Counted from the first letter of the stretch, positions 36,101-45,259 are shown. The stretch is 64,000 nt of DNA from DALYJJ01 sp033763935 (GCA_033763935.1 JANRJO010000107.1:186001-250000); one strand, 5' to 3'. Notes: generated from the letters alone by a model not told the origin. Program-made: numbers and translations.

Positions 36101-36263
36101 GAAACGTAATCATCGGACACCAATTGGTAAATGCCGATTGGAACAGGTTCAGTCCGACGAACGCCGTAAAGAGGAACCAGCGGGGATCCAAAAAGTAGCC
36201 GAGCGCGGTGGTAGCCAGCACAAAAGCGCCGGCAATCATTCGAAGGTATCTCTCTAACGTCAT
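36042..36263 (-). CDS. DUF2892 (YgaP-type) membrane protein
   Basis: A 73-residue protein with two membrane helices and the family motif 'NWCPMITFLRRLGV' after the second. It corresponds to the membrane part of E. coli YgaP without the rhodanese domain. It overlaps the RND permease stop by 4 bases (ATGA) and is the last gene of the efflux operon. The conserved Cys in 'NWCP' is present. Such proteins are often linked to sulfur-species handling; the precise role is unknown. Confidence 0.9.
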   Translation of the reverse strand: MTLERYLRMIAGAFVLATTALGYFLDPRWFLFTAFVGLNLFQSAFTNWCPMITFLRRLGVKTEGECALAAARR

Positions 36264-39200
36264 GCAACTGCCCCCTTGTCTTGCAAGCGGGCCGCGGCCC
36301 GCCGGTAGAAGATGAAGTAGACGATCGGGACCGTCATCCGCGAGAGAGCAAGCGAAGCGACTTCGCCCGCCATCAGGGAAATGGCCAGCCCCTGGAAGAT
36401 GGGATCGAAGAGAATGACTGCTGCGCCGACAACTACCGCCGCCGCCGTCAGCAGCATGGGCCGGAATCGCACTGCTCCCGCATCGATCACCGCCTGGTCG
36501 AGCGGCATGCCTTCTTTCAGACGGAGTTCGATGAAGTCGACGAGGATGATCGAGTTCCGGACGACGATGCCGGCGCCGGCAATGAAGCCGATCATCGAGG
36601 TGGCAGTGAAGAAGGCTCCGCCCAGGCCGTGAGCCGGCAGGATGCCGACCAGCGAGAAGGGAATCGCCGTGAGAATGATCAGCGGTGTCAGGAAGCTCTG
36701 GAACCAGCCGACCACCAGTACGTAGATCAACACCAGCACCGCGGCGAATGCCAGCCCCAGGTCCCGGAAGACCTCATACGTGATGTGCCACTCGCCGTCC
36801 CACTTCATGGCGTACCGGGCGTCGTCGAAAGGCTGCCGCGCCGTAAACTGCTCAATCGTGTAGCCCTCGGGAATGCGGATGGCGTTGATCTTGGGACCAA
36901 GTGCGAGGATGGCGTAGACCGGGCTCTCCATCACCCCTGCGACGTCCGCCGTCACGTAGGTGACTGGCATCAGGTTCTTGTGGTAGATGCTGCGGTCTTC
37001 CGTAGTCTCCGCCACGCGGACAAGTTCGCCCAGGGGCACCAGCGTGCCGGTACGCGACGGAACCTTCAGGTTCAGGAGCCGTTCGGGATTGGAGCGTGCC
37101 GCCTTCTCCAGCCGGACGGTGAGCGGCACGTCCTCCTTCTCCGAAGCGACATGAAGCAAACCCGACTGCAGACCGCCGGACGCCACGGCGATGGTTTGGA
37201 CGATGTCCGCCTCGGTGATGCCGCTCAGCGCTGCCCGCTCGCGGTCCACCAGGAACTGCCGCTTCGGCTGCTGCTCTTCTACGTACCAGTCGACATCAAC
37301 AACGCCGTCGGTTGATTCGAAGAGTTCCATCACCTGGCGGGCCAGGCTGAGGCGGCCTTCCTCAGAGGGGCCGTAGATCTCCGCCACTAACGTTTGCAGT
37401 ACGGGTGGCCCTGGCGGCACTTCCGCCACCTTGATCCGCGCGTTGGCCCGGGCTGCGGCGGCCGCCAGGCGGTTGCGGACTTCCTTTGCGATCTCGTGGC
37501 TCTGCCTGCCGCGTTCGCGCTTGCCTCGCAGGTTCACCTGGATGTCCGCAACGTTCGAACCCGCTCGCAAATAGTAGTGGCGCACCAAACCGTTGAAGTT
37601 GTACGGAGAGGCGGTGCCGGCGTAAGTCTGAACGTTGACGACCTCAGGCTGTTCCAGGATGAGTTCGGCCAGCTCACGGGTTGTGCGTGCCGTCGCCTCG
37701 AGCGCCGTACCTTCGGGCATATCCACAATCACCTGGAACTCGCTCTTGTTGTCGAACGGCAGCATTTTGACCTTGACGAAGCCAATGCCCACCAGAGCCA
37801 TCGAGCCCAGGAGCAACACCACGACACTGAGCAGAAACGCCGCGCGCAAGGGTCCGTTGTGCAGCACCGCCCCCATGAACCTCCGGTAGAGGCGCGTCAC
37901 AAAGTCCTCGCGTTCGTGATCACCGCCGGCGTGCCGGCTTAGGATCCGGACCGCCGCCCACGGCGTCACCAGAAAGGCGACGAGCAGCGAGAAGACCATG
38001 GCCGCGGTCGCGCCAATGGGAATCGGCCGCATATAGGGCCCCATCAGCCCACCGACGAAGGCCATCGGGAGGATCGCCGCAATCACCGTAAGCGTGGCCA
38101 GGATCGTCGGGTTCCCCACCTCGTCGACAGCCTCGATCGCCACCTGGTGCAACGGCTTCCCGGCGGCGCCCGGCAGGCGCATGTGGCGCACAATATTCTC
38201 GACAACCACGATGGCGTCGTCCACCAGAATGCCGATCGAGAAGATCAGCGCGAAGAGCGTGATGCGGTTGAGCGTGTAGCCGTAGAGGTAGAAGACGGTC
38301 AGTGTCAGGGCGAGCGTCACCGGGATTGCAATGAACACGATTGCGGACTCGCGGAGCCCCAGCGTCAATGCGATCAGGATGGTCACGGAGATCACAGCGA
38401 TGGACATGTGGAGCAGCAACTCGTTCGACTTCTCCGCGGCCGTCTCGCCGTAGTGGCGGGTGATGTGGACGTCGACGTCTGCGGGGATCACGCGCCCCTT
38501 CAGCCCGTCCACCTTGTGCAGCACATTCTCAGCAACGGTGATGGCGTTCCTTCCCTTGCGCTTGGAAACGGCGATGGTCACCGCCGGATGAAACTGGCGC
38601 GCGGAGGCGAATTGAACGTAGTGCGCGGGCTCGATACCGTCGTCGCGCACCTCCGCCACGTCCCGCACGCGGATGGCACGCCCGCTGGCAACACCCGCGA
38701 TCAGTTCCCCGACTTCCTCAGCCGACTGGAGGAAGCCGCCCGCCTCGAGCAGGACTTCACGGTTGCCGCTTACACCCAGTCCCGCGCGGCTGCGCTGGTT
38801 CGCCGACCCGAGCGCCTGCAGTACATGAGCCGGCGCGAGACCGTAGCCAGCCAGCTTCGCTTCGTCCAGCACGATTCGGATGCTCCGCCGCTGGCCGCCG
38901 ATGATCTGCACGGCGGCGACGTTGTCAACCTGCTTAATGGAATCGTGCACCTCGGCCGCTAACCGGCGCAGCATTCCGTCGTCATAGCGCCCGCTCGTGA
39001 ACGTCAGAGCCAGGATCGGCACGTCGTCGATCGAGCGAGGCTTGATGAGGGGCGGAGACGCGCCGGGCGGGATGAGGTCAAAGTTGGCGAACATCTTCTG
39101 GTTCAGCCGGACGATGCTCTTTTCCTCGTCCTCGCCAACTTTGAAACGGACAACGGCCAGCGCCCCGCCTGGTTGTGAGGTGGAGTAGATGTATTCGACG

Positions 39201-39439
39201 CCCGGGATCTCCCAGAGCAGCTTCTCCATCGGCCGTGTGACGCGCTCCTCCACCTCGCGGGCGGATGCTCCCGGCATGCCCACGAAGATGTCGATCATCG
39301 GCACGATGATCTGCGGCTCCTCCTCGCGGGGCAGGTTTACCACGGCAAAGGCGCCGAGCAGCAGTGACGCGCCGATGAACAGCGGCGTCAGCTTGGAATC
39401 GATCCATGCCGCCGCCAGCCGGCCCGCGAGCCCCGTCAT
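36260..39439 (-). CDS. RND efflux transporter permease subunit
   Basis: A 1059-residue inner-membrane proton-driven pump with the usual 12-helix, two-repeat architecture. The proton-relay pair D407-D408 in 'ILVDDAIVVVENI' falls at the same numbers as in AcrB. The N-terminus has 'NLPREEEPQIIVP' and the C-terminal half 'TAIPFSLVGILPAHGL'. It is more like the hydrophobe/amphiphile group than CusA, since the methionine metal relay of CusA was not noticed. It would work with the adaptor and TolC proteins encoded just upstream. Substrate unknown. Confidence 0.96.
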   Translation of the reverse strand: MTGLAGRLAAAWIDSKLTPLFIGASLLLGAFAVVNLPREEEPQIIVPMIDIFVGMPGASAREVEERVTRPMEKLLWEIPGVEYIYSTSQPGGALAVVRFKVGEDEEKSIVRLNQKMFANFDLIPPGASPPLIKPRSIDDVPILALTFTSGRYDDGMLRRLAAEVHDSIKQVDNVAAVQIIGGQRRSIRIVLDEAKLAGYGLAPAHVLQALGSANQRSRAGLGVSGNREVLLEAGGFLQSAEEVGELIAGVASGRAIRVRDVAEVRDDGIEPAHYVQFASARQFHPAVTIAVSKRKGRNAITVAENVLHKVDGLKGRVIPADVDVHITRHYGETAAEKSNELLLHMSIAVISVTILIALTLGLRESAIVFIAIPVTLALTLTVFYLYGYTLNRITLFALIFSIGILVDDAIVVVENIVRHMRLPGAAGKPLHQVAIEAVDEVGNPTILATLTVIAAILPMAFVGGLMGPYMRPIPIGATAAMVFSLLVAFLVTPWAAVRILSRHAGGDHEREDFVTRLYRRFMGAVLHNGPLRAAFLLSVVVLLLGSMALVGIGFVKVKMLPFDNKSEFQVIVDMPEGTALEATARTTRELAELILEQPEVVNVQTYAGTASPYNFNGLVRHYYLRAGSNVADIQVNLRGKRERGRQSHEIAKEVRNRLAAAAARANARIKVAEVPPGPPVLQTLVAEIYGPSEEGRLSLARQVMELFESTDGVVDVDWYVEEQQPKRQFLVDRERAALSGITEADIVQTIAVASGGLQSGLLHVASEKEDVPLTVRLEKAARSNPERLLNLKVPSRTGTLVPLGELVRVAETTEDRSIYHKNLMPVTYVTADVAGVMESPVYAILALGPKINAIRIPEGYTIEQFTARQPFDDARYAMKWDGEWHITYEVFRDLGLAFAAVLVLIYVLVVGWFQSFLTPLIILTAIPFSLVGILPAHGLGGAFFTATSMIGFIAGAGIVVRNSIILVDFIELRLKEGMPLDQAVIDAGAVRFRPMLLTAAAVVVGAAVILFDPIFQGLAISLMAGEVASLALSRMTVPIVYFIFYRRAAARLQDKGAVA

Positions 39440-40590
39440 TGGCTCACCTCGATACGCGAACCGTCCGTCAGCCGTTCCGGTACCGGCGCGGCAACCGTCT
39501 CCCCGGGCTCGAGGCCGCTCAGGATCTCCACGCTTTCGCCGCGCCTCTCGCCGGCCGAGACCAGCCGCACTCGCGCCCTGCCCCCCGAGATCACCATGAC
39601 CGACTGCAATTGCCCTTGGATCCGAAGGGCTTCCGTGGGTACAGCCAACGCCCTCCGGCCGCTTCCAGGGAATTCGGCGACGCCGTAGACCCCTGATCGT
39701 ACCCCCGGCGCCGCCTCGAGGTCGATCTTCACCAGGAAGCCTCTGGACGCCGCGTCGACGGCGGGCACGATCTCACTGACTTTGCCTGTGGTGTGAATGC
39801 CAACCGCTTCGAGCGATACGGGCATCGTCTGCCCGACTCGTACGCGACCGGTCATCGATTCCTCTACCGACGCCTCTAACCGGTAGGATCCAGCCTGTTC
39901 CAGGATCAGTAGCGGCGTGCCAGGCGTAGCCAGGTTCCCCGGCTCGACGCGCCGCTCCGTGACGACGCCGGCGAAGGGCGCCCGCAACTCCGAATACCCG
40001 CGTGAGATGGATGCCGAGGTAACCGCCGCGTCCGCGTGGCGGATGCGGTTCTTCAGCTGCTCCCGCTTGGAGAGCGCCGCCTCGTGCGCCGCCGCCGCCA
40101 GACGCAGGCGCGCTGTTGCCTCGTCGAACTCTTGGCTCGAGATCGATTTTCTCGCGTGCAGGCTCTCCATGCGCTTGAAGGTTGTTTCCGCGAGGGCCAG
40201 CTGCGCTTTTGCCGCGCTGATCCCGTTCTCCATTTCCGCCATCGCACTGGTCGCTTCGGCGCGGGCCGCTTCCGCCTGCTGCACTCCCGCCTCCAGGTCA
40301 CGTGCGTCGAGTATCACCAGCAGATCTCCTGCCCGCACGGTGTCCCCTGCGCGGGCACGCACTTCGCGCACGTAGCCCATCACCTTCGCACTGACCGCGG
40401 CCGTGGTTCTAGCGCGTACAGTGCCCGTCGCTTTCCGGCCGGACGGCCAGTCAACCATGGCCGCCGTCACGGTTCGTACCTTGATCGTGCCCCCGGACTC
40501 CTCCGCCTTTTGGTGCGGCTGCGTGGAAGCGCCGCAGCCTGCCAGCGCCGTCGTGACCACCAGTACCAACGAGAACTTAACGTAGGACAT
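39436..40590 (-). CDS. RND efflux periplasmic adaptor (membrane fusion lipoprotein)
   Basis: A 384-residue HlyD/AcrA-like adaptor. The lipoprotein signal ends in the lipobox LAGC with the lipidated C19. A split biotinyl-lipoyl-like domain flanks a helical hairpin (about 95-180, 'ARAEATSAMAEMENGISAAK'), followed by 'ELRAPFAGVVTERRVEPGNL' and beta-barrel domains ending 'GLEPGETVAAPVPERLTDG'. It links the RND pump to the outer-membrane channel. It overlaps tolC by 14 bases and the permease gene by 4 bases. Confidence 0.95.
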   Translation of the reverse strand: MSYVKFSLVLVVTTALAGCGASTQPHQKAEESGGTIKVRTVTAAMVDWPSGRKATGTVRARTTAAVSAKVMGYVREVRARAGDTVRAGDLLVILDARDLEAGVQQAEAARAEATSAMAEMENGISAAKAQLALAETTFKRMESLHARKSISSQEFDEATARLRLAAAAHEAALSKREQLKNRIRHADAAVTSASISRGYSELRAPFAGVVTERRVEPGNLATPGTPLLILEQAGSYRLEASVEESMTGRVRVGQTMPVSLEAVGIHTTGKVSEIVPAVDAASRGFLVKIDLEAAPGVRSGVYGVAEFPGSGRRALAVPTEALRIQGQLQSVMVISGGRARVRLVSAGERRGESVEILSGLEPGETVAAPVPERLTDGSRIEVSQ

Positions 40591-41905
40591 CCGAATCTCC
40601 TGTCAACGTTCCGGCCGCCAGTTCGAGCGCGAGTGCCGCAATCCGCGCGTCATACAAAGCGCCCAGCCGTCGCGTCCGAGCCTCCGCCAGCGCGGTTTCT
40701 GAACGCAGAAGATCGGTCACGGTCGAGAGACCGTTCGCGTACCGGTCCTGCGTAATGCGCAGGCTCTCCTCCGCCTGCCGGATGGTGGCCGACGACACCT
40801 CAATTCGTTCGCGGGCCGATTGCAACTCCGCCCACGCTCGGCGGATGTCGAGGCCGACGGCCCGCCGCAACTGCTCTTCCTGTTTGCGAGCGGCGGCCAG
40901 GGCGTGCGACGCCTCGGCAATGCGCGCGCGGTCAGAGTAACCGTTGAAGAGGTTCCATCGCAGGCTCGCGCCGACAAACCAATTCGTGCCTCCCTTGTTG
41001 ACGAACTCCTGCCGGTCCGCTTCGAACTGCGCGCGCACGCCCACCTGCGGCAATAGGGAACCGCGTGCCATGGCGCCTTGCGACTCGGCCACGCGGATAG
41101 AGAGCGCGGCTTGCCGCACCTCCGGGCGCTCGCTCAGCGCGCGGGTTTCAAAGGCCTCGATGGCGCGCCCGTCCGCCACGGGAGCGGTCAAAGGGGTCTG
41201 CAACACGAACTTCTGCCCGAACCCCTCGCCCAAAGCCTCTGCCAGCGCAGCCTCAGCAACTTCACGCTCCCGCGTCCGGCGAATTTCCTGCTCTCGCGAG
41301 GCGGCAAGGTAAACCTGCACCGTCAGCAGATCTGCTTCGGTGGAGCGGCCCGCCTCAAAGATCGCTTTCGCTCGCTCCAGGTCCGCTTCAGCGGACTGGC
41401 GTGCCTGCCGCGCTGCCGCGACGTTTGCCTCCGCCCACTGCAGCCCGTAGTAGGCGCGAGCCGCGGCCGCTATGGCGTTCATCTCCGCCGCGCGCTTGTC
41501 CTCGTCGGCCATGACCTTGGCAAGCTCGGCGGACCGCACCGCCCCGGTGACCTGGCGTCCGTCGAACACCGTCTGCTCGACGCTCAGCACGCTCTGGAAC
41601 TGATTCAGGAAATCCGGCCGATTGAGCCGTCCCACTTCGAAGTTCGCGGCTCCGAATTGTCTCTGCGTTAAGAGAGAACTGAAAACGAAGACAGGGTTGT
41701 TGCTGCGCTGCCAGGATTCGGTGTAGTTGATCTTGGGAAGCCAGCCTGCTCGCGCCTGTTCCACCCGCGCGCCAGCGGCATCGGATCGTAAGCGCGCCGC
41801 TTCCGTGGAAGGGTGACGGCGCAGAGCTGCGCGAGCTGCCTCTTGAATCGTTAACGGTGTCTGCGCACACACGCTTCCCGCCAACAGAACGATGAGAAAC
41901 CGCAT
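40577..41905 (-). CDS. TolC-family outer-membrane efflux channel
   Basis: A 442-residue protein from ATG 41905, which gives a clean signal peptide (MRFLIVLLAGSVCAQ); an in-frame start at 41950 would run through the promoter. Two structural repeats of long helices and strands are visible, with 'SWQRSNNPVFVFSSLLTQRQF' (seen in parts) forming an extracellular strand and 'RYANGLSTVTDLLRSETALAEA' typical of TolC. First gene of the operon tolC-adaptor-RND-DUF2892. It is divergent from osmC and transcribed from the promoter described at 41915-41943. Confidence 0.93.
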   Translation of the reverse strand: MRFLIVLLAGSVCAQTPLTIQEAARAALRRHPSTEAARLRSDAAGARVEQARAGWLPKINYTESWQRSNNPVFVFSSLLTQRQFGAANFEVGRLNRPDFLNQFQSVLSVEQTVFDGRQVTGAVRSAELAKVMADEDKRAAEMNAIAAAARAYYGLQWAEANVAAARQARQSAEADLERAKAIFEAGRSTEADLLTVQVYLAASREQEIRRTREREVAEAALAEALGEGFGQKFVLQTPLTAPVADGRAIEAFETRALSERPEVRQAALSIRVAESQGAMARGSLLPQVGVRAQFEADRQEFVNKGGTNWFVGASLRWNLFNGYSDRARIAEASHALAAARKQEEQLRRAVGLDIRRAWAELQSARERIEVSSATIRQAEESLRITQDRYANGLSTVTDLLRSETALAEARTRRLGALYDARIAALALELAAGTLTGDSDVLR

Positions 41906-41914
41906 TCGTGGGAA

Positions 41915-41943
41915 ATGATGCGGACTTCGCTGATTGGTGACAA
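41915..41943 (-). promoter_or_regulatory. Promoter of the tolC-RND operon
   Basis: On the minus strand TTGTCA (41943-41938) and CATCAT (41920-41915) are separated by exactly 17 bases and end 9 bases before the tolC ATG. The -35 overlaps the left arm of the inverted repeat at 41936-41961. Confidence 0.55.
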
Positions 41944-41961
41944 GGAGCAATCGGTGTCACC
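41936..41961. promoter_or_regulatory. Inverted repeat, candidate operator between tolC and osmC
   Basis: GGTGACA, 12 bases, TGTCACC: perfect 7-base arms. The left arm overlaps the -35 of the tolC promoter. The right arm contains GTGTCA (41954-41959), which is 17 bases from a plus-strand CATCCT (41977-41982) that could serve osmC. Smaller nested repeats (GATTG/CAATC, AGGAG/CTCCT) lie in the same stretch. A repressor or activator bound here could control both directions. No regulator gene is adjacent. Confidence 0.5.
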
Positions 41962-41999
41962 TCCTGGCGGCATCCGCATCCTGATTGCAGGAGCCGATA

Positions 42000-42407
42000 A
42001 TGGAAGTCTTGGTAGAGCATTTGGGCGAAGTTCAGTTTGAAGTTTCTGCCCGGGGGCACAAGATTGTCAGCGATCAGCCGACGGGAAACGGAGGCTACAA
42101 CGAGGGGATGACCCCGCCCGAACTGTTGTTGGCGTCGCTCGGTACGTGCGCCGGTTACTATGCTGCTGAGTACTTGAAGGCTCGCTCTTTGCCGGCGGAC
42201 GGGCTGCGGGTTCGAGTCTCCGCAGACAAAGGGAAGAACCCAGCGCGATTAGCCGCTTTCCAAATTGACGTGGAAGCGAACCTGGAGAACCTCGACGCGC
42301 ATCGCGAGGGGCTGCATCGCGCTGTCGAGAAGTGCCTGATCCACAATACGCTGCTGCATGCGCCCGCGATTCAGATCGAAATCGGAGCGCCCGCTCTAAC
42401 TTCCTAG
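42000..42407 (+). CDS. OsmC family peroxiredoxin-like protein
   Basis: A 135-residue protein with the two reactive cysteines of the OsmC/Ohr fold: C50 in 'LLASLGTCAGYY' and C112 in 'KCLIHNTLL'. It probably reduces organic hydroperoxides or related sulfur/acyl compounds; the short form with 'GHKIVSDQP' is nearer to the YhfA/OsmC subgroup than to Ohr. AGGAG at 41989-41993 sets the ATG at 42000. It is divergent from the efflux operon through a shared operator-like region. It overlaps the convergent glmM by 12 bases. Confidence 0.92.
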   Translation: MEVLVEHLGEVQFEVSARGHKIVSDQPTGNGGYNEGMTPPELLLASLGTCAGYYAAEYLKARSLPADGLRVRVSADKGKNPARLAAFQIDVEANLENLDAHREGLHRAVEKCLIHNTLLHAPAIQIEIGAPALTS

Positions 42408-43745
42408 CTCTTCCCGAATCACCGAAGCGATGCGCTCGGCGGAGGCCTTGACGCTCTCGTCGTCGGGGCCCTCCACCATCACGCGGGCCAGCGGTTCGGT
42501 GCCGGAGAAACGGACGAGCACGCGGCCGCCGTCGCCGAAGGCCGATTCCACCGAATGAATCGCTTGTTTCACCGATGGCAACTCGTCCAGCGGACGGCGG
42601 TTCTTTACCCGCACGTTCACCAGAATCTGCGGGAAGATCTGCAGGCCGGCGCAGAGGCCATCGAGATCATAGCCGGCGGCGCGCCCGATCTCGAGCACTC
42701 GGAGCGCCGTCAGCATACCGTCTCCCGTGTTGGCGAACTCTCGAAAGATGACGTGGCCGGATTGCTCGCCGCCCAACGTGGCGCCCGTCCGTAGCATTTC
42801 CTCGAGAACATATTTGTCCCCTACTGGAGTGCGCGCCATGCTGATGTTCTCGCGCCGCAAAGCCCGCTCCAGGCCGATATTCGACATTACGGTGGCGATG
42901 ACGCGGTCGCCCGGGAGCCGGCTGCACGCCTTCAAATGGCGGCCGCCGAGGAAGAGCACGTGATCCCCGTCGATGATTCTGCCCGCCGCCGAGACCATCA
43001 TGCACCGGTCCGCGTCGCCGTCAAATGCGACACCCACCTGCGCGCCCGCAGCCAGCACCTTCTCGCGCAGCGTCGCCACGTGTAAGGCGCCGCAGCCGGC
43101 GTTGATGTTGCGGCCGTCGGGACTGCAGCCGGTCAGCGTCACGGCGGCTCCCAGCCGGGTAAAGAGCTCCGGCGCGAGGTGCGATGCCGCTCCGTGAGCG
43201 CAATCGAGTACCAGATTCAGGCCCTCAAGCGAACCTGGGAACGTGGAGACCAGATAGTCGACGTATTCCGCGTCCAGGCCCTCGTCTACCGTCAGTGCGA
43301 GGCTATCCCCGCGGCCGCTCTCCTGGACCAGGGCGAGAATCTGCTCCTCCAGGTGATGCTCCTCTATATCGGGCAGCTTGAAACCGGAATGGTCGAAGAC
43401 CTTCAGGCCGTTGTCCTGATACGGATTGTGCGAGGCCGAAATCATGACGCCGGCCACAAAATCGTCTCTCCGCGTCAGATAGGCAACGCCCGGTGTCGTG
43501 ATGAGGCCGGCGAATCGCGTGACAACGCCCCGCTTCGCCAGTCCCGCGGCCACCGTGGCGGCGAGCCAGGAGCCCGACTCGCGGGTGTCCATGCCGATCA
43601 ACACTTCGGGCGCGGATTGTGCCGGTGAGTGCTCTTTCGCCCACGTCCCCAAAGCGAGTCCAAAGGCGAAAACGGTTCCCGCATCCAGCGGATACTCGCC
43701 CGCCACACCGCGTATGCCGTCAGTACCGAACAGATGTTTCGCCAT
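42396..43745 (-). CDS. glmM: Phosphoglucosamine mutase
   Basis: A 449-residue enzyme that converts glucosamine-6-phosphate to glucosamine-1-phosphate for peptidoglycan. 'LFGTDGIRGVAGEYPL' is the standard beginning. The phosphoserine loop ISASHNP has S105 as the catalytic residue, 'FDGDADR' binds the metal, and 'RFSGTEPLARVM' binds phosphate. It is the last gene of cdaA-cdaR-glmM, 9 bases after cdaR. In Firmicutes GlmM binds and inhibits CdaA, so the shared operon suggests similar control here. Confidence 0.97.
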   Translation of the reverse strand: MAKHLFGTDGIRGVAGEYPLDAGTVFAFGLALGTWAKEHSPAQSAPEVLIGMDTRESGSWLAATVAAGLAKRGVVTRFAGLITTPGVAYLTRRDDFVAGVMISASHNPYQDNGLKVFDHSGFKLPDIEEHHLEEQILALVQESGRGDSLALTVDEGLDAEYVDYLVSTFPGSLEGLNLVLDCAHGAASHLAPELFTRLGAAVTLTGCSPDGRNINAGCGALHVATLREKVLAAGAQVGVAFDGDADRCMMVSAAGRIIDGDHVLFLGGRHLKACSRLPGDRVIATVMSNIGLERALRRENISMARTPVGDKYVLEEMLRTGATLGGEQSGHVIFREFANTGDGMLTALRVLEIGRAAGYDLDGLCAGLQIFPQILVNVRVKNRRPLDELPSVKQAIHSVESAFGDGGRVLVRFSGTEPLARVMVEGPDDESVKASAERIASVIREELGS

Positions 43746-43754
43746 GTCTCCTGT

Positions 43755-44405
43755 TTATCGGACGCGCTCCGTCTTCACCCTTACCCGTACTGGGGAGGTG
43801 ACGCTGAGCCGCACTTGCGGGTCCCCTACGAAAAGCTGCTGCTGGTACTCGGCCTCGCCGGTGACAGAGCCGAGCTGCACGGGGTCCGTCTCCACCGAGT
43901 CAATTCGCTCGACATGGGAGGAGGGCCCTTCGATGCGGACCTTTTCGGGCGTCACCTGGACCTCGGAGACACGATAGCCGGCAGGCGCGGGGCCGGCAAA
44001 CCGGATCTCAACGGGCACCTCCTTCGTCACTCGGCGTTCCAGCCGGAGCCGCAGTTGCGAAGGGATGGCGCGGGCAAGCGAGACACCGGGCGGCAGTTGG
44101 ACGTTGTGCTCCCGAATGGTGAACGTGCGCTCCCCAGGCTGCTGCTGCTCGGAGAGATCCAGAATCACGGGCGTCTGCGACGCGGCCAGGGCGCTGAGCT
44201 TGCCTGATGGTCCGCGCACCTCCAGTTGCACCGAATGCTGGAAATCCGAGGCGATCTCGAAGTCGGCAGCAAGTTTCTTGTATTGCACGGGAACGCTGAC
44301 GGTGGCCGTGAGCTCGGGTTCACCTACCAGCACGAACCACAGCAGTGCGGCGAGCGCCAACGACAGCAGCTTGAGCGGCAGGTTGGTGGTGAGGCGGCGA
44401 ATCAT
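43755..44405 (-). CDS. cdaR: CdaR-like YbbR-domain protein
   Basis: A 216-residue membrane-anchored protein. One N-terminal helix ('LKLLSLALAALLWFVLVG') is followed by about three YbbR repeats outside the membrane (for example 'VPVQYKKLA' and 'VPVEIRFAG'). CdaR regulates CdaA in Firmicutes. ATG at 44405 overlaps the cdaA stop by 4 bases (ATGA). The shorter length gives three repeats rather than the four often found. Assignment relies on the repeats and the operon. Confidence 0.88.
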   Translation of the reverse strand: MIRRLTTNLPLKLLSLALAALLWFVLVGEPELTATVSVPVQYKKLAADFEIASDFQHSVQLEVRGPSGKLSALAASQTPVILDLSEQQQPGERTFTIREHNVQLPPGVSLARAIPSQLRLRLERRVTKEVPVEIRFAGPAPAGYRVSEVQVTPEKVRIEGPSSHVERIDSVETDPVQLGSVTGEAEYQQQLFVGDPQVRLSVTSPVRVRVKTERVR

Positions 44406-45259
44406 CGGCGCGCGGGAGGCCAATCGGCTTGCATCGGCTGACCCTGAGCCGACGCCGATTCACGAGAGGGCGTGCGCATGCGGGCACGGTGGCCGAAGTG
44501 CCGAGCCAGGCGCTCCTCCAGACGCTCCTCACTTACCTCCGCCTCCAATTCCCCGAAGGCGGCTATGGAAATGCAGCCTCGTTCCTCCGAAACGATGATC
44601 GCCAGACAGTCCGTCTCTTCCGTAATGCCGATGCCGGCGCGGTGACGCGTTCCCATATTTCGCATCACATTCGGGTTGACGCTGAGCGGCAGGAAACAGG
44701 CGGCTGCGGCGACCCTGTTCCCCTGAACAATTACGGCGCCGTCGTGGAGTGCCGTGCCCGGCAGGAAGATGGAGAGCAGCAGGTCTCGCGACAGCGCCGC
44801 ATCCAGCGCGACGCCGCTCTCGACAAACGTCCGCAGACCGATATCCCGCTCCAGCACGATGAGTGCGCCGATCTTTTGTTGCGCGAGCTGAGTCACCGCC
44901 AGCATGATTTCGTCGGCAATTTCGCGGCTTTGCAGCCGGCTGCCGACGCCCGCCCAGCGGCGTCGCCCCAGGCGCGCGAGCAGCCGGCGGATCTCCGCCT
45001 GGAACAACACAATCAACGCGAACGCGCTATACGGGGCTAGCCCTGCCAGAATGGTGCGCAGCAGCTCCAGCTTTGCCCACATGGCGAGCACATACACCAC
45101 GACGAGGATGACTACCCCCGCGAGAATGTGGGCGGCGCGACGCCTGCGTACGATCAGGATGAACTGATAAATCAGGACGGCGACGATGATGATGTCGACG
45201 ATTGCCGTAAGGTCCAACTTCGGCCAGAGCGCCAACAGGGATTGAGTGAAGGAGGCCAT
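44402..45259 (-). CDS. cdaA: Diadenylate cyclase CdaA (DisA_N domain)
   Basis: A 285-residue membrane enzyme that makes cyclic di-AMP from two ATP. Three N-terminal helices (about 18-85) precede the DAC domain with the active-site DGA (173-175, in 'LHDGAV') and RHR (205-207, in 'GTRHRAG'). The C-terminal 40 residues are a Ser/Arg/Gln-rich tail. Promoter-like TAAACT (45281-45276) and the Shine-Dalgarno AAGGAGG precede the ATG. It is first in cdaA-cdaR-glmM. Cyclic di-AMP commonly governs potassium and osmotic balance. Confidence 0.97.
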   Translation of the reverse strand: MASFTQSLLALWPKLDLTAIVDIIIVAVLIYQFILIVRRRRAAHILAGVVILVVVYVLAMWAKLELLRTILAGLAPYSAFALIVLFQAEIRRLLARLGRRRWAGVGSRLQSREIADEIMLAVTQLAQQKIGALIVLERDIGLRTFVESGVALDAALSRDLLLSIFLPGTALHDGAVIVQGNRVAAAACFLPLSVNPNVMRNMGTRHRAGIGITEETDCLAIIVSEERGCISIAAFGELEAEVSEERLEERLARHFGHRARMRTPSRESASAQGQPMQADWPPARR

